Below the pieces are notes generated by a model. The model ran no database searches, had not been told where the DNA came from, and worked only from the letters and a program-made list of their open reading frames with translations. Position numbers and translations under genes: made by a program. This document shows positions 56,874 through 64,000 of a stretch of 64,000 nucleotides of DNA, in pieces; the first letter of the stretch is position 1, and every line of letters starts with the position of its first letter. This stretch comes from CAYXDO01 sp964463485 (lineage in GTDB: Bacteria; Myxococcota; Kuafuiibacteriia; Kuafuiibacteriales; Kuafuiibacteriaceae), in contig CAYXDO010000031.1 of the NCBI GenBank assembly GCA_964463485.1, positions 1 to 64,000 of the forward strand, read 5' to 3'.

Positions 56874-57496
56874 TCCAGGGTGAACCGATTGTCTACCTCC
56901 GAGCGCGCACGCATGCGCGATCCTTCCGTGCCGCCGGCGAGGTCCACGGCGGTTTCGCGCGCGATGCTGAGCTTTTGATCTCCGTTTTGGACGAGCCCGA
57001 GCGGCAGGTCGTAGTGAAACAGGTCTTCTTCGAGCGTGACGGGTTCGACGCCCTCGGCGCGGATCTCGACTCGCTCGGCCGCCGCCTCGGACGCCCACTC
57101 GATGCTGAGAACGTCCGAGTCGCCGCGGCGCACGATCGCGTTGGCCGGGGGGCGCGTGATCTCGAACGGAGCCGGGCCCTCGAGCCTGCCGTCGAGCTCG
57201 TCGTCGCCGGAGGTCACCTTGATCGCCACGGTCCGAACGTAGCCGTGCAGGATCGTCTCGTAACGTCCCCCTTGCTTGTCCTCCAGCGTAGCCTGGGCCT
57301 CGGTCTCCCAATCGGTGGCGACGACGTTGGCCCCTCGCACGGGCTGTTCTTTCAGGTGCAGGTCGACCGAGATCTTCGTGGAATCGGATTTCAGCGCGAC
57401 CTCGATCTTCGCCGAGAGTGTGCCCGAGCCTCCTCCGGCGCTCGTGCCGCCGCAAGCGCAGATCCATGCGGTCGTAGCAAGAGCGAGTGGCCTCAC
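56870..57496 (-). CDS. Putative lipoprotein, beta-sandwich type
   Basis: A 208-residue exported protein. The start MRPLALATTAWICAC (GTG at 57496) gives a short signal with a lipidation Cys at about residue 15, followed by a GTSAGGGSG linker. The mature part consists of alternating strands (AKIEVALKSDSTKISVDLHL; AIKVTSGDDELDGRLEGPAP) that resemble two immunoglobulin-like sandwiches. No catalytic motif is seen. It overlaps both its upstream neighbour (barrel protein, GTGA at 57496-57493) and its downstream one (GTGA at 56873-56870), so all three are translated together. Envelope location is inferred. Confidence 0.75.
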   Translation of the reverse strand: MRPLALATTAWICACGGTSAGGGSGTLSAKIEVALKSDSTKISVDLHLKEQPVRGANVVATDWETEAQATLEDKQGGRYETILHGYVRTVAIKVTSGDDELDGRLEGPAPFEITRPPANAIVRRGDSDVLSIEWASEAAAERVEIRAEGVEPVTLEEDLFHYDLPLGLVQNGDQKLSIARETAVDLAGGTEGSRMRARSEVDNRFTLE

Positions 57497-58179
57497 AGAA
57501 AGAAGATCAGCTGAGCGTTGGCTTGCACGAGCTGTGCGTCGGGACCTTCGAAGATCAGCAAGTGATAGAAATCGGCCTCGAAGCCGAGGAAGAGATCTCG
57601 CTTGAGCTTGATCTCCAACCCGCCCGCAACGCCTGGCCCCCACATGGCGTCGTTGTGGGTCGTGTGGTTGAAGAGGAGCTGGAAGGCGTTGCTGAGACCA
57701 AACCAGGGCCGAAGTGAATCCGTCTCGAAGTAGTACCGAACCGAGATGGGCTCGATCTGGAGCACGACGACCGTATTCGGCGCGTTATCGAGCTGGCCAG
57801 GGAAGGACGCCATCGCGCGGGCTGTGAACCACCAATGATCCGAAGACTTGTACCCGCCGAGCATCCCGAAGGCGAAGTTGTGAGGCTTGAGCTCGGTGCC
57901 GCTCGTCATTCCGATGTAACCGACCTCCGCGCCGAAGGTGAAGCTGCGGTACTGCGCGTAGGCCGGCGCCGTGATGCCTGTCGTGATCAATCCGACGACG
58001 AAGGCGACTCCCAAAGTCCACTCGGACGCGCCGCGGCCACGCAGGCGGGCTGCGCTCGAAAGCCCGCGCCTTTGCTGGTTCGGCTCGAATTCGAAGCCGT
58101 CGGCGCCATGCCCCATGGCCCCGAGTATCGCGGATACGGCGACCATCGGCAGCTTTGTAGCAGAGTTTCGAAGCCGCAT
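57493..58179 (-). CDS. Small outer-membrane beta-barrel-like protein
   Basis: A 228-residue protein. A signal-like helix (LGVAFVVGLITTGITAPAYA) ends at about residue 75. The mature part begins QYRSFTFGAEVGYIG and continues with amphipathic strands (FAFGMLGGYKSSDHWWFTAR; ISVRYYFETDSLRPWFGLS), ending LIFFL, an outer-membrane terminal pattern with aromatic residues. It matches small porin-like or OmpW-type barrels in size only. The long Arg/Gly-rich stretch before the helix makes the start uncertain: ATG at 58179 or at 58116. It is the first gene of the operon with the lipoprotein and the small DUF gene. Confidence 0.7.
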   Translation of the reverse strand: MRLRNSATKLPMVAVSAILGAMGHGADGFEFEPNQQRRGLSSAARLRGRGASEWTLGVAFVVGLITTGITAPAYAQYRSFTFGAEVGYIGMTSGTELKPHNFAFGMLGGYKSSDHWWFTARAMASFPGQLDNAPNTVVVLQIEPISVRYYFETDSLRPWFGLSNAFQLLFNHTTHNDAMWGPGVAGGLEIKLKRDLFLGFEADFYHLLIFEGPDAQLVQANAQLIFFL

Positions 58180-58273
58180 GTAGGCTCCTGTCGGCGCCCC
58201 GTTTCAACCTGGAATTACTGCGCGCTCCGCCAGATGATGCGACACTGTGCACGGCGCGCCTCTGGTACGAGCT

Positions 58274-59434
58274 ATGAATACCGAGAACCGTCGAGCTTCC
58301 CCACGAACGATCGCCGCGTTGATCCTGCTCTCCTTGGCCTCGAGCCGATGCGCGAGCTGCGTCGGGCACGCCGTACATCCCGACGCGGTCAAGCACAATG
58401 ACGTGGGCAACGAATATCTTCGGCAGGGCCGATGTGTGGAAGCCGAGGAGCGCTTTCGACTGAGCCTCGAGTACGGCGAGAATTTCGAGCACCCCCACAA
58501 TGGGCTCGGGATGGTCGCGATGCTCTGCAACAACGACCTCGATCGCGCGGCTCAACACTTCAAAGACGCCCTCACCGTGAACCCGGACTTCGCCGAAGCC
58601 CACAACAACCTCGGCGTCACCTTCATCAAACGCGATCCGCCGGTCTACAACCAGGCCTGCGAGGAGTTCAAAGCCGCCGTGGAGATCGATCCGGCGAACC
58701 TGAATGGGCGCGAGAATTTTGGCTTCTGTCTGATGCGAAGAGGGATCATCGAGGGCGACAAGGACCCCGAAGCCAGGAAGGAGTACTTCAGAGAAGCGAA
58801 GAGCCAATTGATCCGCCTGATCGAGCTCAGCCCGGACAACTTCAACGCGCACCACCACATGGGGCTGATGGCGTTGGTGGACAAGCAATACGAGATCGCG
58901 GAGCAGGGATTCGGTCGGTGTCTGGAGATCGACCGCGAGAACCCGGTCTGCTGCTACAACTTGGGCAACGTCTACTTGTCGACGGCGCGCTGCGACGAGG
59001 CCATCCAGTCCTACATCTGCGCGCTACGCGCGGGGCCCCAGAGCGAGGTGGCGATCGACTCCAGGACCAACCTCGGGACGGCCTACGAGCTCTGCGCGAA
59101 AAAAGACGGAGCGATCAAAAACTTCCTCGATCGCATCAAGAGCGATCCAGGCAACCCTGCGCATCACTTCGATCTCGGGAGCATCTACGCGGACAAGGGG
59201 TTGCTGGAGCAGGCGGTCAACGAATGGGAGAACTCCACCAAGCTCGACCCGCTCTACTGCTCCGCTTACTACGAGGTCGCCATGGTCGCGAACAAGAACC
59301 TCGACTCGGCCAAGACGATCGATCGATGCAAACAGTTCGTGGCGTGCGTCGGCGAACGCAAAGACGGGCCGGCACAGTGGGCCGACAAAGCCGAGCAATG
59401 TAAGTCCCTGGTGAAGAAGCTCGAGATGGAGTGA
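58274..59434 (+). CDS. TPR-repeat (lipo)protein
   Basis: A 386-residue protein. The N-terminus MNTENRRASPRTIAALILLS is a signal sequence, followed by Cys-rich SSRCASC that may hold the lipidation site. Eight or so tetratricopeptide repeats follow (VGNEYLRQGRCVEAEERFRL; HFKDALTVNPDFAEAHNNLG; NLGNVYLSTARCDEAIQSYI), the last near residue 350. Several cysteines occur in the repeats, unusual for TPR. Pilot lipoproteins such as PilF/Tgl have this design but are shorter. I chose the ATG at 58274. The end overlaps the double-FHA gene by 4 bp, so the two probably work together at the envelope. Confidence 0.85.
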   Translation: MNTENRRASPRTIAALILLSLASSRCASCVGHAVHPDAVKHNDVGNEYLRQGRCVEAEERFRLSLEYGENFEHPHNGLGMVAMLCNNDLDRAAQHFKDALTVNPDFAEAHNNLGVTFIKRDPPVYNQACEEFKAAVEIDPANLNGRENFGFCLMRRGIIEGDKDPEARKEYFREAKSQLIRLIELSPDNFNAHHHMGLMALVDKQYEIAEQGFGRCLEIDRENPVCCYNLGNVYLSTARCDEAIQSYICALRAGPQSEVAIDSRTNLGTAYELCAKKDGAIKNFLDRIKSDPGNPAHHFDLGSIYADKGLLEQAVNEWENSTKLDPLYCSAYYEVAMVANKNLDSAKTIDRCKQFVACVGERKDGPAQWADKAEQCKSLVKKLEME

Positions 59435-60534
59435 GCAGGTTGCGCGCGGAGATGGCGGCACCGAAAGACAACCGTGCGGCGGCGAACATCCCAGCCGTGC
59501 ACTTGATCGTGCGCCTCGAGCTGCCCGACAAGCCTCCGCGCGAGTTCACCTACGACTTTCGTCAGGAGATGATCACGATCGGGCGCGACCCGACGAACGA
59601 CATCCAGATTCCGCTCACCACCGTTTCGCGCCGCCACGCGCAAATCTTCTACGAACGAGGCGATTATTTCCTCGAAGACCTCGGCTCGACGCACGGAACG
59701 CAAGTCAACGAACAGGTCATCAAAGGGAAGAACTCCAAGAAGCTCCTGAAGGACGGCGACACGATTCGAATCATGTCCTTCTCGATCCAGTTCAAGTCGC
59801 ACCTGTCGTTGTTCGACCGGAAGCCCGGCGAGAATACGGAGTTGTTGACGCGCCGCCTCGTCGAGGAGGTTCTAGGCTCACTCGACGGCGGCAGCGATCC
59901 GACCACGCTGCGGGTCATGAGCGGGCCCGACGAAGGGCGACGATACGAGGTCCGCGAAGACCAGTCGGAAGTCGTCATCGGTCGCAGCCCCGACTGCGAG
60001 ATCACCATCGACGATCAGAACGCCTCGCGCAGGCACGGGCTCGTGAAGCGAACGATGCACGGCTTCACCGTCCAAGACCTCGGCAGCAAGAACGGGGTGC
60101 TGGTCAACGGCACCCGTATTCAAGAGCCCAAGGAGCTCAAGGACGGGGACGAGATTCAGCTCGGCGGTACGCGAATCATGTTCATCGATCCAGCTTCGCG
60201 GCTCCTCGCCCAGATGGGCATGGCGCAAGAAGAGACGGCGGTCGCGGCGGGAGACGAAGAGGGCCAGGAGGACGCGGACGCCGCAGATCCGGCGGAGGGC
60301 GAGGAGCAGCAAGAGGAGGTCGTCGAGGAGGAGCAGGAGGAAGCGTCCGCCCAGGAGGCGCAAGGCGAAGGCGAAGGCGAGGCCGAGCAAGCGGAAGAAG
60401 AGCAGCCGGTGATCGAGCTCCCGGAGGGCGTGACGGCGCCCAAGGGCGGAGGCGCCGAGATCGTCGTGCTGCTGATCGCGCTGGCCCTTTTTTTCACGCT
60501 CGCCGTCGTGCTGGCCTGGATCTTCTTGTTCTGA
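59431..60534 (+). CDS. Double-FHA, tail-anchored membrane protein
   Basis: A 367-residue protein with two forkhead-associated domains at about residues 28-130 and 160-255. Their phosphothreonine-binding cores are visible: ITIGRDPTNDI with SRRHAQIFYERG and LGSTHGTQVN in the first, and VVIGRSPDCEI with SRRHGLVKR and LGSKNGVLVN in the second. A very acidic Glu/Gln/Ala linker (about 270-335) follows, then a single C-terminal membrane helix (IVVLLIALALFFTLAVVLAW) ending in IFLF. This makes it an inner-membrane tail-anchored adaptor with its FHA domains in the cytosol. The start is GTG at 59431, coupled to the TPR gene. Confidence 0.92.
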   Translation: MSRLRAEMAAPKDNRAAANIPAVHLIVRLELPDKPPREFTYDFRQEMITIGRDPTNDIQIPLTTVSRRHAQIFYERGDYFLEDLGSTHGTQVNEQVIKGKNSKKLLKDGDTIRIMSFSIQFKSHLSLFDRKPGENTELLTRRLVEEVLGSLDGGSDPTTLRVMSGPDEGRRYEVREDQSEVVIGRSPDCEITIDDQNASRRHGLVKRTMHGFTVQDLGSKNGVLVNGTRIQEPKELKDGDEIQLGGTRIMFIDPASRLLAQMGMAQEETAVAAGDEEGQEDADAADPAEGEEQQEEVVEEEQEEASAQEAQGEGEGEAEQAEEEQPVIELPEGVTAPKGGGAEIVVLLIALALFFTLAVVLAWIFLF

Positions 60535-60548
60535 GCGGGCGCCCTGAT

Positions 60549-60608
60549 GACGAGCGACCAGGCGACGAGCGACCAGGCGACGAGCGACCAGGCGACGAGC
60601 GACCAGGC
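60549..60608. repeat. Four tandem copies of a 15-bp unit
   Basis: GACGAGCGACCAGGC is repeated exactly four times (60549-60563, 60564-60578, 60579-60593, 60594-60608) just after the FHA gene. In one frame it encodes TSDQA repeats, which creates a false reading frame. No gene function is apparent. Confidence 0.92.
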
Positions 60609-60627
60609 GCGGTGCCTAGATCTTCGT

Positions 60628-60969
60628 CTACTCGTCGGTCGTGGTGACTTTGGTGCTCAATCGCGCCGCGATCTCGCGATCAGCCGCGGTCATTTGCTGA
60701 CCCCGACGTCCAAGATCGGCGCGTGCTCGCTCGCCTTGCGCGACGGCGTCGTCCTTGGGCTTCTGAGGCTTGGGGGCCTCTGCTCGGGCCTCGGGCCTCT
60801 CAGGGGGGCGGCGCGGATTCGCGGCATGCAGGGATCGATGTTGTGGAGAAAGTTGGCTGGCTTTCAAGACCGCGTCTTCGGCGGAGGCCTCAGCGTTCTC
60901 GGCAGCCTCGTCCTTGTCTTTGTGATCTTCGATGGAGTTGAGAGCTAAGAAAACGCCGCCTAGAAACAT
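60628..60969 (-). CDS. Small hypothetical protein
   Basis: A 113-residue protein. The N-terminus MFLGGVFLALNSIEDHKDKD is followed by an Ala/Glu-rich helix, a Pro/Arg/Lys-rich disordered middle (RRPPERPEARAEAPKPQKPK), and an Ala/Arg helix ending TTTDE. I recognise no domain. GGGAG lies about 7 nt upstream of the ATG at 60969. The frame is open far upstream, but there it is only antisense to the CAP-domain and ftsY genes. It is divergent from the CAP gene, with a gap of 54 bp. Coding status is moderately supported. Confidence 0.5.
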   Translation of the reverse strand: MFLGGVFLALNSIEDHKDKDEAAENAEASAEDAVLKASQLSPQHRSLHAANPRRPPERPEARAEAPKPQKPKDDAVAQGERARADLGRRGQQMTAADREIAARLSTKVTTTDE

Positions 60970-61023
60970 GGCTTGCTCCCGGCCCGCAGGCCCGACTAGT
61001 CGAATATACCTCAGGAAGGTCTC

Positions 61024-61995
61024 TTGCACGCAACCCGCAATCTCGCCCTCGCGCTCGTCTTTGTCCCGAGGCTCGCCTTCGGTTACGGCGAGAGCGATTC
61101 GGCCGGAAGGCCCAGCCTGAAAGAACGACTGACCATCGTGCTCACCAATCAGGCCCGCCAAGACCCGCACGCCTGGCCGGGCTGGGACACGTCCCTCGCC
61201 ACCCCGATCCCGCGGCCCCCGGTGGGCGAAGAACCCAGCCTCCTCGAGGCCGCGCGATTCCACTCCGACGACATGGCGAAAACGGGCCATTTCGCTCACG
61301 AGAGCTCCGACGGAACGCCCTTTCCTACGAGGCTTGCGAGGTTCTTCGATGGGTCGGGCGGCGAGAACATCCTGGTCGGCGACGACGATCCGCGCCGCGC
61401 GCTCACCGCGTGGATGGGCTCGGACGGTCACCGCGCCAACATCCTCGATTCGAGCTACACACACCTCGGAGCGGGCCGAACCGTTGGAGCGCTTGGAACT
61501 TACTACGTTCAGGATTTCGGTGTCGTCGCCCGAAATCGGATCCCGGCGATCCCGTCCGCGTCGGCCGAGATCCTTGGAGCCAGCATGAAGCTGGTGGCCA
61601 ACTACTTCGACTCCGCCGCCTCGGGCCCGAGATCCATGCGCGCAGCGATCGCCGGAAGTTGTCTGGATCTCTCGGCGATCGCCGGACCGCCTGGGAATCA
61701 GACCTTCATGGTCGAAGGGCCGAAACCCAGCGGGTGCGAGCCGCTCGTCTTCTTCGCTGAGTCTTCGTCGGCAGACCTCACACGCTATCCGAGCTCCGGA
61801 GCGATCCTGGTCGGAACCAACTGCGCCAAGGACTTCGACGCGACCCTGAGCGCCACGCCTTGCGATGCCGATCGACCCGTCATCGATGCGGAGAAGAGCG
61901 GCTGCAACGAGACCGGCTCGGTCAGCCCTTGGCTGGCGTTCGCCAGCGCAGCCCTTTTGATGGCGCGCGTTGACCGGTTCCGCCGACCTCGGTAG
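61024..61995 (+). CDS. CAP-domain (SCP/PR1) secreted protein with MYXO-CTERM-like tail
   Basis: A 323-residue exported protein. The start is TTG at 61024 with AGGAAGG just upstream. The signal ends RLAFG. Residues 35-185 are a CAP domain (LTNQARQDPHAW; LLEAARFHSDDMAKTGHFAH; GENILVG; ALTAWMGSDGHRANILDSSY). The usual CAP histidines and Glu of the cavity are kept in SDDMAKTGHFAH, GENI and SDGHR. A small Cys-containing domain follows, then SGCNETGSVSP, a membrane helix (WLAFASAALLMA) and RFRRPR. That is the Cys, helix, Arg order of MYXO-CTERM. It is probably surface-displayed after processing. The ligand is unknown. Confidence 0.87.
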   Translation: MHATRNLALALVFVPRLAFGYGESDSAGRPSLKERLTIVLTNQARQDPHAWPGWDTSLATPIPRPPVGEEPSLLEAARFHSDDMAKTGHFAHESSDGTPFPTRLARFFDGSGGENILVGDDDPRRALTAWMGSDGHRANILDSSYTHLGAGRTVGALGTYYVQDFGVVARNRIPAIPSASAEILGASMKLVANYFDSAASGPRSMRAAIAGSCLDLSAIAGPPGNQTFMVEGPKPSGCEPLVFFAESSSADLTRYPSSGAILVGTNCAKDFDATLSATPCDADRPVIDAEKSGCNETGSVSPWLAFASAALLMARVDRFRRPR

Positions 61996-62007
61996 CCGAA
62001 CAGCGTC

Positions 62008-63135
62008 ATGGATGCCGGTCTCATCGCGCTCACCGCGATCGCGCTCGCCTTCCTGGTGCTCGCAGGGCTCGCGGTCCGCAAGATCGCCCGCGGAGAGATC
62101 CACGGAGAGCCCAAGAAGGAGCTTCCGGAACCAGGAGACGAAGAGCTCGAAGCCGAGGCGCTCGGCAAGGCGCCCCCCGCCGTCCCACCTGAAGCAGCGC
62201 CCACGCCCACGCCCACGCCCGCGCCCGCGCCCTCGCCGCTCGGCGTAGGTCTGGCCAGGACGCGCCAGGGCTTCATGGCCCGCGTCCAAGCGCTCATCTT
62301 TGGACGAGGCCTCGAGCCGGCGCTCATCGATGAGCTCGAAGAAGTGCTCGTCACGTCCGACATCGGAATTCGTACGGCCGCAAAGCTCATCGGAGATCTG
62401 CGGGAGAGCTTGTCGAAGAAAGAGATCTCCGATCCCGAGGCCGTGTACGCAAAGCTCAAGGAGCGAGTGCTCGAGATCATCTCGGTCCCCTGCCCTCCGC
62501 TCAGCTACGACAAGAAGCCCACCGTGCTCATGGTGATCGGCGTAAATGGCGTGGGGAAGACGACGACGATCGGAAAGCTCGCAGCGCGCCTCGTGCGAGA
62601 GGGAAAGCAGGTCGTGATCGCGGCAGGGGACACCTTTCGAGCCGCCGCCGTCGAGCAGCTCGAGATCTGGGCGCAGCGCGCCGGCGCTACGCTCGTGAGG
62701 GGTCCGGAAACTCAGGACCCGAGCGCCGTGATGTTCGATGCGATTCAGCGGGCGCAGCGCGACGGCGCGAACGTTTGCATCGCCGACACGGCCGGGCGCC
62801 TGCACAACAAGGTCAACCTGATGGAGGAGCTCAAGAAGGTCCGCCGCGTCATGGACAAGGCCCATCCAGGCTCTCCCCACGAAGTGATCTTGGTGTTGGA
62901 CGCAACCACGGGCCAAAACGGAATCACGCAAGCGAAGCAGTTCACGCAGGCCGTCACGGTGAACAGCCTCGCGCTCACCAAGCTCGACGGAACGGCGAAG
63001 GGTGGCGTCGTCGTCGCGATCGCCGACGAGCTCGGCCTGCCCGTCCGATACATCGGCGTGGGTGAATCGGTCGACGATCTGCGCGACTTCGACCCCAGGG
63101 AGTTCGTGGACGCGATGTTTGCCCGCGAAAAATAG
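62008..63135 (+). CDS. ftsY: Signal recognition particle receptor FtsY
   Basis: A 375-residue SRP GTPase that docks ribosome-SRP complexes at the membrane. Here the N-terminus is a true membrane helix (LIALTAIALAFLVLAGLAV), followed by a disordered acidic then Thr-Pro/Ala-Pro repeat (about 60-78). The NG domain runs 85-375 with GTPase motifs GVNGVGKTT (178-186), DTFRAAAVEQL, DTAGR (near 263) and TKLDGTAKGG, and ends FDPREFVDAMFA. In most FtsY the N-terminal acidic domain is only peripherally bound, so a membrane anchor is of note. It lies 12 bp after the CAP gene. Confidence 0.96.
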   Translation: MDAGLIALTAIALAFLVLAGLAVRKIARGEIHGEPKKELPEPGDEELEAEALGKAPPAVPPEAAPTPTPTPAPAPSPLGVGLARTRQGFMARVQALIFGRGLEPALIDELEEVLVTSDIGIRTAAKLIGDLRESLSKKEISDPEAVYAKLKERVLEIISVPCPPLSYDKKPTVLMVIGVNGVGKTTTIGKLAARLVREGKQVVIAAGDTFRAAAVEQLEIWAQRAGATLVRGPETQDPSAVMFDAIQRAQRDGANVCIADTAGRLHNKVNLMEELKKVRRVMDKAHPGSPHEVILVLDATTGQNGITQAKQFTQAVTVNSLALTKLDGTAKGGVVVAIADELGLPVRYIGVGESVDDLRDFDPREFVDAMFAREK

Positions 63136-63175
63136 GAGATTCGCCCCAGCCCGTCGTGCGCTGTAGGATTCCGGG

Positions 63176-63739
63176 ATGAGGTCGGTTGGTTCCGGTTCCC
63201 TCCTGGTGCCTCTCCTGGTGCCTCTCCTGGTGCCTCTCTTGTTGGCGACGGCATGCAGCGCGCTCGATGACTTCGAGACGCAGATTCAGGACGAAGCTAC
63301 CATCCCCGGAACGTTCAACATGGCGACGCCGGTGCCGCTCCCGTTCTCCGGCAGCTTCACTTCCTTCACCCTCAACAGCGACCGCGAGTTCGCCAACCGA
63401 GGCGTCGGCCCCGATGACGTCGACGCGATCTTCGTGAAGTCCGTACACGTCGAAAGCACCGAGCCCATGCGGGACAGGCTCGACGTGCTGGTCGACGAGA
63501 TGACGCTCAGCGTCTCGGCCCCAGGTCTGGAGCAGAAAGTGCTCGCGACGAAGACGGACTTCCCGATGGGGCCGGCGGTCGACCTCGACGTCGTGCCCAA
63601 CTTCAACCTCAAGCCCTACGCAGTCGCAACCTCGATGTCCGTCTCTGCGACGGTGAAGCTGAAGCAGGCGCCCCTATTCACGACCACGCTGCGTACGATC
63701 GTGACCTTGGCGATCGACGTGAACCTGCTCGGAGTCTAG
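63176..63739 (+). CDS. Putative lipoprotein
   Basis: A 187-residue exported protein. The signal contains four LVPL units (LLVPLLVPLLVPLLLATAC), encoded by a 12-bp repeat (TGGTGCCTCTCC), and Cys27 in ATAC is the probable lipid site. The mature part is rich in beta strands (FTLNSDREFANRG; FVKSVHVESTEPM; LDVLVDEMTLSVSAPG; VSATVKLKQAPLFTTTLRTI) and shows no family motif. Size and pattern are like small outer-membrane-anchored lipoproteins of unknown role. It begins 40 bp after ftsY and is followed by a gene that runs off the window. Confidence 0.8.
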   Translation: MRSVGSGSLLVPLLVPLLVPLLLATACSALDDFETQIQDEATIPGTFNMATPVPLPFSGSFTSFTLNSDREFANRGVGPDDVDAIFVKSVHVESTEPMRDRLDVLVDEMTLSVSAPGLEQKVLATKTDFPMGPAVDLDVVPNFNLKPYAVATSMSVSATVKLKQAPLFTTTLRTIVTLAIDVNLLGV

Positions 63740-63741
63740 GG

Positions 63742-64000
63742 ATGGCCGAGCCGAGCTCGATGGGCCGAACGAGGGCCGCCCACCCATCCCTCCCGAACAT
63801 CCTCGGCACCAGCCTGACGGTTCGCGCGCTCGAGGAACGAGCGGACGCGGCGAAGCTCGCCGATCTCCTAGGGCTGCTTCGAAACGCCGAGTATTGGATC
63901 AACTTCGACCTCAGCCCCTTCGAACATCTCCTCTTGAGGAGCCCTTCTCCTCTTCGAGAGCTCGGCGTCGGCGTCGTGCTTCGCTTCGGCGAAGGCCTCG
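63742..64000 (+). CDS. Start of an unrecognised protein (runs off the window)
   Basis: From the ATG at 63742 the frame stays open to the window end (86 codons). The beginning reads MAEPSSMGRTRAAHPSLPNI and continues SLTVRALEERADAAKLADLL and NAEYWINFDLSPFEHLLLRS, with helical character and no signal peptide. It starts 2 bp after the stop of the lipoprotein gene, so it is probably in the same operon. No family can be named from this part. Confidence 0.6.
   Translation, partial: MAEPSSMGRTRAAHPSLPNILGTSLTVRALEERADAAKLADLLGLLRNAEYWINFDLSPFEHLLLRSPSPLRELGVGVVLRFGEGL

Noticed and set aside
60547..60948. 133-residue plus-strand frame starting with TSDQA repeats
   Set aside because: The start is a 15-bp tandem repeat and the rest is antisense to the more plausible small gene at 60628-60969.
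60628..62931. 767-residue minus-strand frame across the CAP and ftsY genes
   Set aside because: Antisense to two well-identified genes. Only the final 113 residues, beyond the CAP start, have their own ribosome site and were kept as a small gene.

Overview
The window is high-GC DNA coded densely on both strands. It most resembles a myxobacterium-type genome (Myxococcota, probably Polyangiales). The support is a giant lipoprotein built of Cys-rich DUF4215 and thrombospondin-3 repeats, two proteins ending in a MYXO-CTERM-like Cys/membrane/Arg tail, many FHA, TPR and lipoprotein genes, and frequent GTG/TTG starts with 4-bp gene overlaps. A run of 100 N at 21621-21720 shows a draft or scaffolded assembly. 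The lineage is an inference, because no 16S rRNA is present.

Layout. 2-9933 (mostly +): end of an unknown gene, a DnaJ-type zinc-finger protein, a HemK-like methyltransferase, a GT4 glycosyltransferase, then (minus) a membrane protein and a FadL-like porin, then a cobalamin-binding radical SAM enzyme coupled to a second GT4, and a large TPR protein. 9953-15758 (minus): a tightly overlapped five-gene operon, tldD - lipoprotein - tldE - membrane GT2 - Cys-rich lipoprotein. 15844-19861: a matrixin-like protease, a RIC-type iron-sulfur repair protein, GTP-dependent PEP carboxykinase (pckG), and the tail of a PD-(D/E)XK nuclease/transposase-like protein. 19873-29418 (minus): an alpha/beta hydrolase and enoyl-CoA hydratase pair, then LptD-like and AMIN-domain envelope proteins, folC, a CHASE2 adenylate/guanylate cyclase and a small FHA protein.

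29510-35513: a GT2, a repeat-rich intergenic stretch, acylphosphatase, a selenocysteine tRNA (selC), and an overlapped NAD-salvage operon pncB - prs - nadE. The PRPP synthetase in that operon is of a divergent type and would supply its neighbour. 35730-42985 (+): Rrf2/SufR-type regulator with a palindrome in its promoter, then sufB-C-D-S-T, followed after 13 bp by an unrecognised protein made of four copies of a roughly 60-residue helical module. 43268-52066: a 2,932-residue surface lipoprotein (RTX calcium repeats, about 28 thrombospondin-3-like repeats, a C-type lectin domain, DUF4215 repeats and five copies of a beta-sandwich-like module, three of them almost identical in DNA).

52136-64000: a putative lipoprotein, an endonuclease-Q-family PHP protein, a CBS-pair protein, a RluA-type pseudouridine synthase, a small envelope operon, a TPR lipoprotein coupled to a double-FHA tail-anchored protein, a CAP-domain MYXO-CTERM protein, ftsY, a lipoprotein and a truncated gene at the edge. 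I see no CRISPR array, prophage, rRNA or complete insertion sequence. The least explained items are the four-repeat protein at the end of the suf operon and the recently amplified giant lipoprotein.
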